9,479 bases of DNA from Clostridiales bacterium (GCA_003542355.1 DPKU01000136.1:1-9479); one strand, 5' to 3'. Shown: positions 1 through 6,901, counted from the stretch's first letter. Numbers and translations are program-made. Notes: a model not told the origin generated them from the sequence alone.

Positions 1-785
1 GTGGAATATTTCGGAAGAACGGTATCACGCCAACGGTAGGAGACCGGGTCCGGATCGGATTTTCTCCGGAAGGGCAGGCGACCATCGATGAGATCCTGCC
101 CCGCATCAATATCTTCCAGCGGCCGCCGGTAGCCAATGTGGAAACCATGGTGCTTGTGGTGGCGGCAAAAGACCCCAAACCGAACTACTATCTGGTGGAT
201 CTTTTTGCAGTGACAGCGGAGTTGACGGGTGCTGATGTGATGCTCTGCATCAATAAAATGGATCTGGCCGAAGAAATGGTTCGCCGCGACGTGATACAGA
301 TTTACGGAGATGTTTATCCGCTCCACTTCGTCAGCGGAAAGACCGGCGAAGGAATGGAGGATCTAAAGCGGGCGCTTCAGGGAACCCAGGCTGCGTTGGC
401 CGGTCCCTCAGGTGTGGGAAAATCCACACTCCTGAATGTGCTGATGGAAGGAGAAAAAAATCCTACCGGAACCATCAGCGATAAGACGACCCGAGGGCGC
501 CATACGACGCGCCACACGGAACTGTTTACAGGAAAGGGCATGAAGCTTTTCGATACGCCTGGCTTTACATCCTATGATCTGGGCGCCATGGAAGAGGAAG
601 AACTGGCTCCTTGCTTTCCGGAGATCCAGGCGCTGAACGGATCCTGCAGATTTCAGGATTGCCGTCATGTGTCGGAACCAGACTGTGCTGTCCTGGCAGC
701 CGTGGAAGAGGGGCGCATCCATCCAAGCCGGTACCATTCATACAAGGAAATGCTGAAGATCATCGGAGCTCAGGAGAAATATTAG
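1..785 (+). CDS. rsgA: Ribosome small subunit-dependent GTPase RsgA (5' end missing)
   Basis: Circularly permuted GTPase that acts late in 30S ribosomal subunit maturation. The reading frame is open from base 3, so the first in-frame ATG (138) is internal and the gene begins outside the window. About 260 residues are visible; the family is usually near 290-300. The upstream part reads as the end of the N-terminal OB-fold (FRKNGITPTVGDRV, then RPPVANVET). The G motifs come in the permuted order diagnostic of the family: G4 NKMDL (nt 252-266), G5-like SGKTGEG, G1 GPSGVGKST (nt 402-428), then G3 DTPGF (nt 552-566). A C-terminal zinc motif C-x4-C-x-H-x5-C lies at nt 645-686. The stop is followed after 9 nt by rpe, a common pairing in Bacillota, so the two are probably cotranscribed. 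No damage is visible in the part present. Confidence 0.95.
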   Translation, partial: GIFRKNGITPTVGDRVRIGFSPEGQATIDEILPRINIFQRPPVANVETMVLVVAAKDPKPNYYLVDLFAVTAELTGADVMLCINKMDLAEEMVRRDVIQIYGDVYPLHFVSGKTGEGMEDLKRALQGTQAALAGPSGVGKSTLLNVLMEGEKNPTGTISDKTTRGRHTTRHTELFTGKGMKLFDTPGFTSYDLGAMEEEELAPCFPEIQALNGSCRFQDCRHVSEPDCAVLAAVEEGRIHPSRYHSYKEMLKIIGAQEKY

Positions 786-794
786 GAGGAGATT

Positions 795-1451
795 ATGGCT
801 ATACTTGCGCCGTCGTTGCTGTCAGCGGATTTTTCAGACCTGGCCGGACAGATCCGGGCCATCCGGGAAGGCGGGGCCGGCTATGTCCATATGGACGTGA
901 TGGACGGCACCTTTGTCCCTAATATCACCTTCGGGCAGCCGGTGATTCGCTGTCTGGCGGAGAAGACGGACATGCCTTTTGATGTCCATCTGATGATACG
1001 GCAGCCGGAACGGCTGCTGGCAGAGTTTGTGACGCCGCGGACAGAATTTATCGTGGTTCATCAGGAAGCCTGTCTTCATTTGCACCGGACGATCCAGCAG
1101 ATCAAATGTCTTGGTGTCAAGGCCGGTGTGGCCCTGAATCCGGCCACCTCGCTCTCTACATTGGATTACATCCTGGAGGATCTGGATCTGGTGCTCCTCA
1201 TGTCGGTCAATCCGGGCTTCGGCGGGCAGAAATTCATTCCTGCGACCTGGGATAAATTGAAAAGACTGGATCAGATGAGAAAAGAACGTCATCCGGAAAT
1301 GCTGATCCAGCTGGACGGGGGCGTCAACCTTCAGAACGCGGCGCAGCTCAAAGAAGCCGGCGTAGACATCCTTGTGGCCGGCGCCGCAGTGTTTGGCGCT
1401 CCGGATATCACGCAGCGCGTCAAGGAATTTGTTGGAATTCTTGCTGATTAA
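795..1451 (+). CDS. rpe: Ribulose-phosphate 3-epimerase
   Basis: Interconverts D-ribulose 5-phosphate and D-xylulose 5-phosphate in the non-oxidative pentose phosphate pathway, in the cytosol. The protein has 218 residues, full length for this TIM-barrel family. Visible signatures are the N-terminal PSLLSADF strand, HMDVMDGTFVPN (His32, Asp34), DVHLM (His65), the phosphate-binding loop SVNPGFGGQKF (137-147), QLDGGVN (Asp174) and VAGAAVFG near the C terminus. His32, Asp34, His65 and Asp174 match the metal ligands and the two catalytic aspartates known in the family. The ATG at 795 is supported by an AGGAGGA Shine-Dalgarno sequence at 784-790 that overlaps the rsgA stop codon, suggesting coupled translation. 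In many Bacillota a thiamine pyrophosphokinase gene follows; here a terminator follows immediately. Confidence 0.97.
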   Translation: MAILAPSLLSADFSDLAGQIRAIREGGAGYVHMDVMDGTFVPNITFGQPVIRCLAEKTDMPFDVHLMIRQPERLLAEFVTPRTEFIVVHQEACLHLHRTIQQIKCLGVKAGVALNPATSLSTLDYILEDLDLVLLMSVNPGFGGQKFIPATWDKLKRLDQMRKERHPEMLIQLDGGVNLQNAAQLKEAGVDILVAGAAVFGAPDITQRVKEFVGILAD

Positions 1452-1470
1452 CCCTGAAAAAGAGCACAGA

Positions 1471-1499
1471 AAAAACCGGGGAGACACTGCCCGGTTTTT
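1471..1499. terminator. Symmetrical rho-independent terminator shared by rpe and rpsT
   Basis: Perfect 10-bp inverted repeat: AAAAACCGGG (1471-1480) pairs with CCCGGTTTTT (1490-1499) around a 9-nt loop. The GC-rich core has an A run on one side and a T run on the other, so it reads as an intrinsic terminator on both strands. It lies 20 nt past the rpe stop and about 45 nt past the rpsT stop, between two convergent genes, as expected for a bidirectional terminator. Confidence 0.88.
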
Positions 1500-1544
1500 G
1501 CGCGTAAATGTGCATGAACGTTTGCACGGTGGGGACGGGTGAGA

Positions 1545-1814
1545 TTATTCTGCCTTCGCTTTGTTGAATGACAGTGCCATTCTGGAAATTTTCCTGGAAG
1601 CTGTGTTCTTATGGATCGTTCCCTTGGCAGCAGCTTGTTTCAGCTTTTTGTCGGCCATTGCAAGCTTTTCAGATGCAACGTCGAAATTGCCTTCTGTCAG
1701 CGCTTTGTCAAAATTTTTGATGACTGCTTTCAGATGGTTCTTGACTCTTCTGTTGGCTGCCGTCTTTTTTGTGATAACACTGATTCTCTTCTTGGCAGAT
1801 TTGATATTTGCCAT
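1545..1814 (-). CDS. rpsT: Small ribosomal subunit protein bS20
   Basis: Primary-binding protein of the 30S subunit that contacts 16S rRNA. The product has 89 residues, normal for S20, is strongly basic and Ala/Lys-rich, and starts MANIKSAKKRI, the usual S20 start. It continues with the typical NRRVKNHLKAVIKNF helix and a KGTIHKNTASRKISRM segment near the C terminus. A G-rich Shine-Dalgarno-like stretch (GTGGGGTG on the minus strand) lies a few bases before the ATG. It has its own promoter in the divergent region and ends at the shared terminator, so it is probably monocistronic. Base composition is more AT-rich than its neighbours, as often seen in ribosomal protein genes, but Ile codons are ATC/ATT only and Leu is mostly CTG. 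That is a useful contrast with dnaK further right. Confidence 0.96.
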   Translation of the reverse strand: MANIKSAKKRISVITKKTAANRRVKNHLKAVIKNFDKALTEGNFDVASEKLAMADKKLKQAAAKGTIHKNTASRKISRMALSFNKAKAE

Positions 1815-1852
1815 ACCTATTCACCCCACTTTCATAAAATATCGCAACTTGA

Positions 1853-1881
1853 AGTATAGTATATCGGCGGCAGGATTGCAA
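1853..1881 (-). promoter_or_regulatory. Sigma-A-type promoter of rpsT
   Basis: On the minus strand a -35 box TTGCAA (1876-1881) and a -10 box TATACT (1853-1858) are separated by exactly 17 nt. They match the vegetative consensus at 4/6 and 5/6 positions. Transcription would start near 1846, giving a leader of about 30 nt before the rpsT ATG. Assigned from spacing and consensus only. Confidence 0.72.
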
Positions 1882-1895
1882 GCACTAATTTCCCC

Positions 1896-1924
1896 TTGTG
1901 AGAGAAACATCGATGCCATATAAT
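1896..1924 (+). promoter_or_regulatory. Sigma-A-type promoter of the lepA-hemW-glpK operon
   Basis: A -35 box TTGTGA (1896-1901, 4/6 match) is separated by 17 nt from a perfect -10 box TATAAT (1919-1924). The predicted start near 1931 gives a short leader of about 23 nt carrying the lepA Shine-Dalgarno GGAGGA (1945-1950). It is back to back with the rpsT promoter; the two -35 boxes are about 15 nt apart, so polymerase binding at one could interfere with the other. Confidence 0.72.
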
Positions 1925-1953
1925 ACAGTGAGAAAGAATCAATCGGAGGACTC

Positions 1954-3765
1954 ATGGAAAACGATCAAACCTATATCAGGAATTTCTGCATCATTGCCCA
2001 TATCGACCACGGCAAGTCTACGTTGGCCGACAGGCTGCTGGAGGCTACCGGCTCAGTAGCGCATCGGGATATGCGTGAACAGTTTTTGGATAATATGGAT
2101 CTGGAACGGGAGCGTGGCATCACGATCAAGCTTCAGGCGACCCGTCTGCTTTATCATGCCCGTGACGGTCATGAATATGTTTTTAACCTCATCGACACAC
2201 CGGGGCATGTGGACTTCACCTACGAAGTGTCCAGAAGCCTGGCTGCCTGCGAGGGCGCCGTACTGATCGTGGACGCCACGCAAGGGGTGGAGGCGCAGAC
2301 CCTGGCCAACGTCTATCTGGCTCTGGAGGAAAATCTGGAGATCGTTCCGGTCATCAATAAGATCGATCTGGCTTCCGCCAGACCGGAAGAGGTGATCCAT
2401 GAGATCGAAGATGTCATCGGGATCCAGGCTGACCATGCACCGCTGATCTCAGCCAAGGAAGGTCTGAACATCGAAGCGGTGCTGGAAGAGATCGTTGCGA
2501 AAGTGCCGGCGCCCAAGGGGGATTCGAAGGGGAAGCTGAAAGCGCTCATATTTGATTCCTACTATGACAATTACAAAGGGGTCGTTATTTTTACCAGGAT
2601 ATTTGACGGCGCAGTGCGGGTCGGAGACATGATCCGAATGATGAATACAAAAAAAGTCTATGAAGTGACTGAGGTGGGTGTCAGTTCACCAGTCCAGACG
2701 CCTGTCCCGGTTCTGTCGGCCGGAGCGGTAGGCTATCTGTGCGCCAGTATCAAGCAGGTGTCGGACGCCAGAGTCGGAGATACGATCACGCTGGATAAAG
2801 ATCCTGCTCCCCAGGCGCTGCATGGCTACAAGAAGGTCCAGCCCATGGTGTACTGCGGTGTGTATCCGGCGGAAGGAGAAAAGTACGAAAATGTAAAGGA
2901 TTGCCTCGAAAAGCTTCAGGTGAACGATGCGGCACTTTTATTTGAGCCGGAATCTTCAACAGCTCTGGGGTTCGGTTTCCGCTGCGGATTCCTCGGATTG
3001 CTGCATATGGAGATCATCGTGGAACGCCTGGAACGGGAATTCGATCTGGAGATCATTACAACGTCTCCCAGCGTCATATATAAAGTAGTCATGAACGACG
3101 GTTCGGTCCAGATGATCCAGAACCCTTCCAATCTGCCGGGCCCGATGACGTACACCCACATCGAAGAACCTATGGTCAAGGCGACTATCATGCTCCCGAA
3201 GGATTACGTAGGAGCCATTATGGAGCTGTGTCAGGACCGAAGAGGCATCATGGAGCACATGGAGTACCTGACGGAGACCCGGGTGGCGCTCCACTATCAG
3301 ATGCCGTTGAACGAAGTCATTTACGATTTCTTCGATGCGTTGAAATCTAAAACCAGAGGCTACGGATCCCTGGACTACGAATTTTCTCACTATCAGAAAT
3401 CTCAACTGGTCAAAATGGATATCCTGCTGAACAGAGAGATCGTAGATGCTCTGTCCATGATCGTCCACGAATCCAAGGCGTACCAGCGGGGCCGCTTCGT
3501 CTGCGAAAAGTTGAAAGATGTGATCCCTATGCATCAGTTCGAGGTGCCCATCCAGGCTTCCATCGGACAGAAGGTGATCGCCCGGGAGACCGTCCGGGCT
3601 TACCGGAAGGATGTACTGGCCAAGTGCTACGGCGGCGATATTTCACGAAAGAGGAAGCTTTTGGAGAAACAGAAAGAGGGCAAGAAGCGCATGCGGCAGT
3701 TTGGCAGCGTGGAAGTGCCCCAGGAAGCCTTTACGGCTGTTCTGAAGTATGATGACTCAAAGTAA
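1954..3765 (+). CDS. lepA: Elongation factor 4 (LepA), ribosome-associated translational GTPase
   Basis: Translational GTPase that binds the ribosome; its proposed roles are back-translocation of stalled ribosomes and support of 30S biogenesis/initiation. The protein has 603 residues, full length. G motifs: G1 AHIDHGKST (15-23), G2 RERGITIK (52-59), G3 DTPGHVDF (81-88), G4 NKIDL (135-139), G5 SAKEG (166-170). Domains II, III and V follow, then the LepA-specific C-terminal domain, recognisable by KTRGYGSLDYEF, the SIGQKVIARETVRAYRKDV stretch, and the basic CYGGDISRKRKLLEKQKEGK segment. The ATG at 1954 follows GGAGGA with normal spacing. The last 17 nt overlap the proposed hemW start. The divergent rpsT neighbour and downstream hemW are conserved lepA context in Clostridia. 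Confidence 0.97.
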   Translation: MENDQTYIRNFCIIAHIDHGKSTLADRLLEATGSVAHRDMREQFLDNMDLERERGITIKLQATRLLYHARDGHEYVFNLIDTPGHVDFTYEVSRSLAACEGAVLIVDATQGVEAQTLANVYLALEENLEIVPVINKIDLASARPEEVIHEIEDVIGIQADHAPLISAKEGLNIEAVLEEIVAKVPAPKGDSKGKLKALIFDSYYDNYKGVVIFTRIFDGAVRVGDMIRMMNTKKVYEVTEVGVSSPVQTPVPVLSAGAVGYLCASIKQVSDARVGDTITLDKDPAPQALHGYKKVQPMVYCGVYPAEGEKYENVKDCLEKLQVNDAALLFEPESSTALGFGFRCGFLGLLHMEIIVERLEREFDLEIITTSPSVIYKVVMNDGSVQMIQNPSNLPGPMTYTHIEEPMVKATIMLPKDYVGAIMELCQDRRGIMEHMEYLTETRVALHYQMPLNEVIYDFFDALKSKTRGYGSLDYEFSHYQKSQLVKMDILLNREIVDALSMIVHESKAYQRGRFVCEKLKDVIPMHQFEVPIQASIGQKVIARETVRAYRKDVLAKCYGGDISRKRKLLEKQKEGKKRMRQFGSVEVPQEAFTAVLKYDDSK

Positions 3766-4963
3766 AGCAGAGCACATCGTTCCTTCCGCAGGTTTTCAGC
3801 GCAGGCCGCTTGGGCTTTATGTCCACATTCCTTTTTGCCGTCAAAAATGCCGGTATTGCGATTTTGTGTCCTTTCCGGCAGGACCGGAGGATCCGGAGCG
3901 TCATTCGTCTTACATTGCGGCGCTGAAACAAGAGCTGAAGATCCAGGCGGACCGGTACGGCGATCGATACCAGGTGGATTCGGTGTACATCGGCGGCGGC
4001 ACGCCCACGATGCTGAATGTGGACCGGATCAACGAAGTAGTCGAGGAGATCTCTCGCCGCTTTTCCATCGTGGGCCGGGATCGGCTGGAACTGACCATCG
4101 AGGCCAATCCCGAAAGCATCGACGCGCTTCAGTGCCGCCGCATCCGCGACGGAGGCTTCAACCGGGTCAGTCTGGGCGTCCAGAGTCTCAGCGAGGAAAT
4201 GCTGCAAAACCTGGGGCGCATTCATAACGCCAGTATGGCAGAAGAAAGCTTCAGCCGGATCCGGGAAATCGTCACAGACAATATCAATGTGGATCTGATG
4301 TTTGGCATCCCCGGGCAGACGCCGGCGATCTGGGAAGACACGCTGGAAAAGGCCATGATGTGGAAACCGGCGCATTTGTCTTTTTACAGCCTGCAGCTGG
4401 AAGAAGGGACACCTTTTTATCAGCATTATCGCTCCGGCAAGCTGGAGCTGCCTTCCTGGGAAAGCAACCGGGAAATGTATCATACGGCTGTCACAAGGCT
4501 CAAGGAAAGCGGGTATGAACACTATGAAGTATCCAGTACCGCGCTTCCGGGTCGCCGCTGTCTGCACAATCTGAAATATTGGAGTATGGCGGACTATCTG
4601 GGTCTTGGTCTGGCTGCCCATTCGTATCTGGACGGCATCCGGTATGAAAATACTTCGGATCTTGACCAGTACATTGCGGGAGACCACCTGAAGGAAATTT
4701 CACCCGGAAGCAGAAAAGAACAGATGGGGGATTATCTGTTTACTGCGCTTCGACAGATCCGCGGGTTTGAATTGGTCGACTTTTTCGATCGCTTCGGTGT
4801 GGATTTCCGCACTGAATACGGAGTGTCGGCAGAAGCGTTGATCCGGGAAGGTTTATTGATTTGCGACGACATATCCCTTCGCTTTTCGGCGCAGGGCCTG
4901 GACCGGACGAATCTCGTATTGAGCCGATTGTTGAACCACGAAGGAGGGCCCCATGGAGAATAA
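3749..4963 (+). CDS. hemW: HemW-type radical SAM protein (heme chaperone; coproporphyrinogen oxidase-like)
   Basis: Radical SAM protein of the HemN/HemW family. HemW members bind heme and are thought to deliver it to acceptor proteins; many are annotated as oxygen-independent coproporphyrinogen III oxidase. Of 404 residues, the N-terminal HIPFC-RQK-C-RY-C motif places the [4Fe-4S] ligands at Cys30, Cys34 and Cys37. The cluster is followed by Asp-Phe rather than the fourth Cys of true HemN, favouring HemW. Other family motifs are YIGGGTPT (80-87), IEANPES, RVSLGVQS, LMFGIPGQT, SFYSLQLEEGTPF and HNLKYW (273-278), the last being the HemW heme-site motif. The start is uncertain: ATGATG at 3749/3752 overlaps the lepA end and has no good Shine-Dalgarno, so translation is probably coupled to lepA. 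No later in-frame ATG, GTG or TTG precedes the conserved core. The 3' end overlaps glpK by 11 nt. Confidence 0.93.
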   Translation: MMTQSKAEHIVPSAGFQRRPLGLYVHIPFCRQKCRYCDFVSFPAGPEDPERHSSYIAALKQELKIQADRYGDRYQVDSVYIGGGTPTMLNVDRINEVVEEISRRFSIVGRDRLELTIEANPESIDALQCRRIRDGGFNRVSLGVQSLSEEMLQNLGRIHNASMAEESFSRIREIVTDNINVDLMFGIPGQTPAIWEDTLEKAMMWKPAHLSFYSLQLEEGTPFYQHYRSGKLELPSWESNREMYHTAVTRLKESGYEHYEVSSTALPGRRCLHNLKYWSMADYLGLGLAAHSYLDGIRYENTSDLDQYIAGDHLKEISPGSRKEQMGDYLFTALRQIRGFELVDFFDRFGVDFRTEYGVSAEALIREGLLICDDISLRFSAQGLDRTNLVLSRLLNHEGGPHGE

Positions 4964-6455
4964 GAAGAAATACGTGATGGCCTTGGATCAGGGCACCACC
5001 AGCAGCCGCTGTATTCTGTTCGATCGGAGAGGGCAACAGATCTCCATGGCGCAAAAGGAGTTTGCGCAGTCCTATCCGAAGCCCGGCTGGGTGGAGCACG
5101 ACGCCATGGAAATCTGGTCTTCTCAAATCGGCGTAGCGCAGGAGGCCATGCATAAAATAAAAGCGGGACCAGAAGACATTGCAGCGATCGGCATCACCAA
5201 TCAACGAGAGACGACGGTGGTCTGGGATCGGAACACAGGGCTGCCGGTGTATCCGGCCATCGTATGGCAATGCCGGCGGACAGCGGGTTTTTGCGATGAA
5301 TTGGCCGCCCGGGGTGCCTCTGATCTGGTCCGGGAGCGGACCGGTCTGCCGCTGGATGCCTATTTTTCGGCAACGAAGATCCGCTGGATCCTGGATCACA
5401 TTCCCGGCGGACGGGAAAAAGCAGAAAAAGGGGAGTGGCTCTTCGGTACTGTGGATACGTGGCTTCTTTGGAATTTAACGGGCGGAAGCGTCCATGCGAC
5501 GGACTATTCCAATGCGTCCCGCACGATGTTGTACAACATCCATACCCTGGAATGGGATCCGGAGCTTTTGGATCTGTTCGGGATCCCGCCGGCAATGCTG
5601 CCCGAAGTGCGACCCTCTTCCGGTTCTTTTGGACAAACGGAAACCGGCTTATTCGGCGGATCCATCCCCATCGGCGGGATCGCAGGAGACCAGCAGGCTG
5701 CATTGTTCGGACAGACATGCTTTGAAAAGGGCGAAGCAAAAAATACCTACGGAACCGGCTGTTTTCTGCTGATGAATACCGGTCATGCGCCTGTCGCATC
5801 CCACAACGGACTGCTGACCACGATCGCATGGGGATTGGACGATGCGGTGACCTATGCCCTGGAAGGGTCCATCTTTATCGGCGGTGCGGCGATCCAATGG
5901 CTTCGTGACGAGGTGGGACTACTCAGAAATGCGGCGGAATCGGAACGATACGCCCAGGAGGTGCCGGATACGAACGGAGTATATTTCGTGCCCGCATTTG
6001 TCGGGCTGGGTGCGCCCTACTGGGATCCTTACGCCAGAGGGACGATCGCAGGACTTACCCGGGGCGCCAACAGAAACCATTTGATTCGGGCTGCGCTGGA
6101 ATCCATCGCCTATCAGACGTACGACGTACTGTCGGCGATGCAGGAAGATTCCGGTGTGCGGCTTCAGTCCCTTCGCGTCGATGGCGGTGCCAGCGCCAAT
6201 GACTTTCTGATGCAGTTTCAATCCGATCTGATCCAGGCCGAAGTCCAGCGACCGGTCTGCATCGAGACCACAGCCTTGGGTGCTGCCTATCTGGCCGGAT
6301 TGTCCCAGGGATTTTGGAAAGATATGGCAGACATTAAAAACAATTGGGAGATCTCGGGAATCTTTATACCGGCGGTTACCGATCAGAAGAGCTCTGAGCT
6401 TTTGGATGGATGGCATAAGGCAGTCCGCTGTGCTATGGGCTGGGGGAGGTTCTGA
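4953..6455 (+). CDS. glpK: Glycerol kinase
   Basis: Phosphorylates glycerol to sn-glycerol 3-phosphate with ATP in the cytosol. At 500 residues it is full length for this FGGY-family kinase. Visible features are the N-terminal phosphate loop LDQGTTSSR (11-19), NQRETTVVWD with glycerol-contacting Arg85/Glu86, Tyr137 in the FGGY signature YFSATKIRW, catalytic Asp246 in GIAGDQQAALFG, NTYGTG, ALEGSIFIGGAAIQWLRD, the second signature GTIAGLTRGANRNHL, and VDGGASANDFLMQFQ. The ATG at 4953 follows AAGGAGGG (4941-4948) inside the hemW 3' end. In many Bacillota the PTS protein HPr phosphorylates a His in an HFYG/HFFG loop; the equivalent here reads GLFGG (232-236), so that His seems absent. No glpF, glpD or glpP accompanies it. 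Between hemW and hrcA is an unusual place for glpK. Confidence 0.96.
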   Translation: MENKKKYVMALDQGTTSSRCILFDRRGQQISMAQKEFAQSYPKPGWVEHDAMEIWSSQIGVAQEAMHKIKAGPEDIAAIGITNQRETTVVWDRNTGLPVYPAIVWQCRRTAGFCDELAARGASDLVRERTGLPLDAYFSATKIRWILDHIPGGREKAEKGEWLFGTVDTWLLWNLTGGSVHATDYSNASRTMLYNIHTLEWDPELLDLFGIPPAMLPEVRPSSGSFGQTETGLFGGSIPIGGIAGDQQAALFGQTCFEKGEAKNTYGTGCFLLMNTGHAPVASHNGLLTTIAWGLDDAVTYALEGSIFIGGAAIQWLRDEVGLLRNAAESERYAQEVPDTNGVYFVPAFVGLGAPYWDPYARGTIAGLTRGANRNHLIRAALESIAYQTYDVLSAMQEDSGVRLQSLRVDGGASANDFLMQFQSDLIQAEVQRPVCIETTALGAAYLAGLSQGFWKDMADIKNNWEISGIFIPAVTDQKSSELLDGWHKAVRCAMGWGRF

Positions 6456-6859
6456 TGGAGCAATATCTGGAACAGATCAAAGCGCATCCTGCATTTGAGG
6501 GAATCACACAAGACGAAGATATCCTTTGGCTCCGAAAGTGCATGGATGCTCAAGTGGAGAAATTTCAGCGCGGGGAAACAGTTTTCCGCGAGGGGGATGA
6601 ACGGCTTTTTGCAAGCATTGTGCTGGAAGGGACCGCCCTAGCCGTTTCAGCCAACGGGAAACTGGAAAAAATCGAGCCGGGCGGAGTTCTTTTCGTCGGA
6701 ATGCCATCCGGACAATCATTTTATGCACCGTTCACCATCCTTGCCGATACGGATCTGACCGTACTGTCCATGCGCGTTCTGCGGTTGGGGAAACTGTGCA
6801 GTTTTCGCTGTGTATTCCACGCCAGGCTGATCGATAATATCCATAAATATTTTGCATAA
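6455..6859 (+). CDS. Cyclic-nucleotide-binding (Crp/Fnr-type) domain protein lacking the DNA-binding domain
   Basis: A 134-residue protein reading as the N-terminal sensor half of a Crp/Fnr-family regulator. A short helical start (MEQYLEQIKAHPAFEGI) leads into a beta-roll at about residues 34-110 with FQRGETVFREGD (37-48), SIVLEGTALAV (54-64), IEPGGVLFVG (73-82), and PFTILADTDLTVLSM (92-106). It then stops at HARLIDNIHKYFA, where the long dimerisation helix should begin. The helix-turn-helix domain is absent, and only ~113 nt separate the stop from hrcA, so it cannot be hidden by a frameshift. The Glu and Arg of a cAMP-type phosphate-binding cassette are not visible (SGQSFYAPF instead), so canonical cAMP binding is unlikely. 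The ATG overlaps the glpK stop as TGATG, with GGGGGAGG upstream, so expression is coupled to glpK. It could be a stand-alone sensor or a decaying truncated regulator; the ligand is unknown. Confidence 0.75.
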   Translation: MEQYLEQIKAHPAFEGITQDEDILWLRKCMDAQVEKFQRGETVFREGDERLFASIVLEGTALAVSANGKLEKIEPGGVLFVGMPSGQSFYAPFTILADTDLTVLSMRVLRLGKLCSFRCVFHARLIDNIHKYFA

Positions 6860-6864
6860 GACTA

Positions 6865-6893
6865 TTGACAACCCCCCTGCAGGGGGGTATATT
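6865..6893 (+). promoter_or_regulatory. Sigma-A-type promoter of hrcA-grpE-dnaK
   Basis: A perfect -35 box TTGACA (6865-6870), a 17-nt spacer, and -10 box TATATT (6888-6893, 5/6). Predicted transcription starts near 6900-6903, at the left edge of CIRCE. This is the classical arrangement in which HrcA bound to CIRCE blocks a strong vegetative promoter. The spacer is filled by a G/C palindrome, listed separately. Confidence 0.85.
6871..6888. repeat. 18-bp perfect G/C palindrome in the promoter spacer (possible second operator)
   Basis: ACCCCCCTGCAGGGGGGT is a perfect palindrome. It fills the whole spacer between the -35 and -10 boxes and shares one base with the -10 box. C and G tracts flanked by A/T resemble the operators of CsoR/RcnR/CstR/FrmR-type repressors, but no such regulator is in the window, so this is only a suggestion. 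It could also fold as a C6/G6 hairpin with a TGCA loop on readthrough RNA from glpK. The following TATATTAATG is not a T run, so it is a poor terminator. Confidence 0.6.
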
Positions 6894-6901
6894 AATGTTA
6901 G

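Noticed and set aside
834..1487. Minus-strand open frame (217 aa) opposite rpe
   Set aside because: Antisense of a clear, complete epimerase gene, with no protein motif and no start signal.
1510..1527. Small hairpin GTGCA/TGCAC downstream of rpsT
   Set aside because: Only 5 bp with an 8-nt loop and no T run; the 10-bp terminator at 1471-1499 is far stronger.
1561..1923. 120-aa plus-strand frame with hydrophobic stretches that could look like a membrane protein
   Set aside because: It is the antisense of rpsT; the hydrophobic runs mirror the Lys/Ala-rich S20 codons, and no ribosome binding site precedes it.
3731..4687. Long minus-strand open frame (318 aa) opposite hemW
   Set aside because: Shadow of the GC-biased hemW codons; no recognisable domain, no ribosome binding site, and the plus strand has a full set of family motifs.
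6872..6887. C6-TGCA-G6 palindrome as a terminator for the glpK operon
   Set aside because: No T run follows on the plus strand, and its exact fit between the -35 and -10 boxes points to an operator-like or promoter-structural role.
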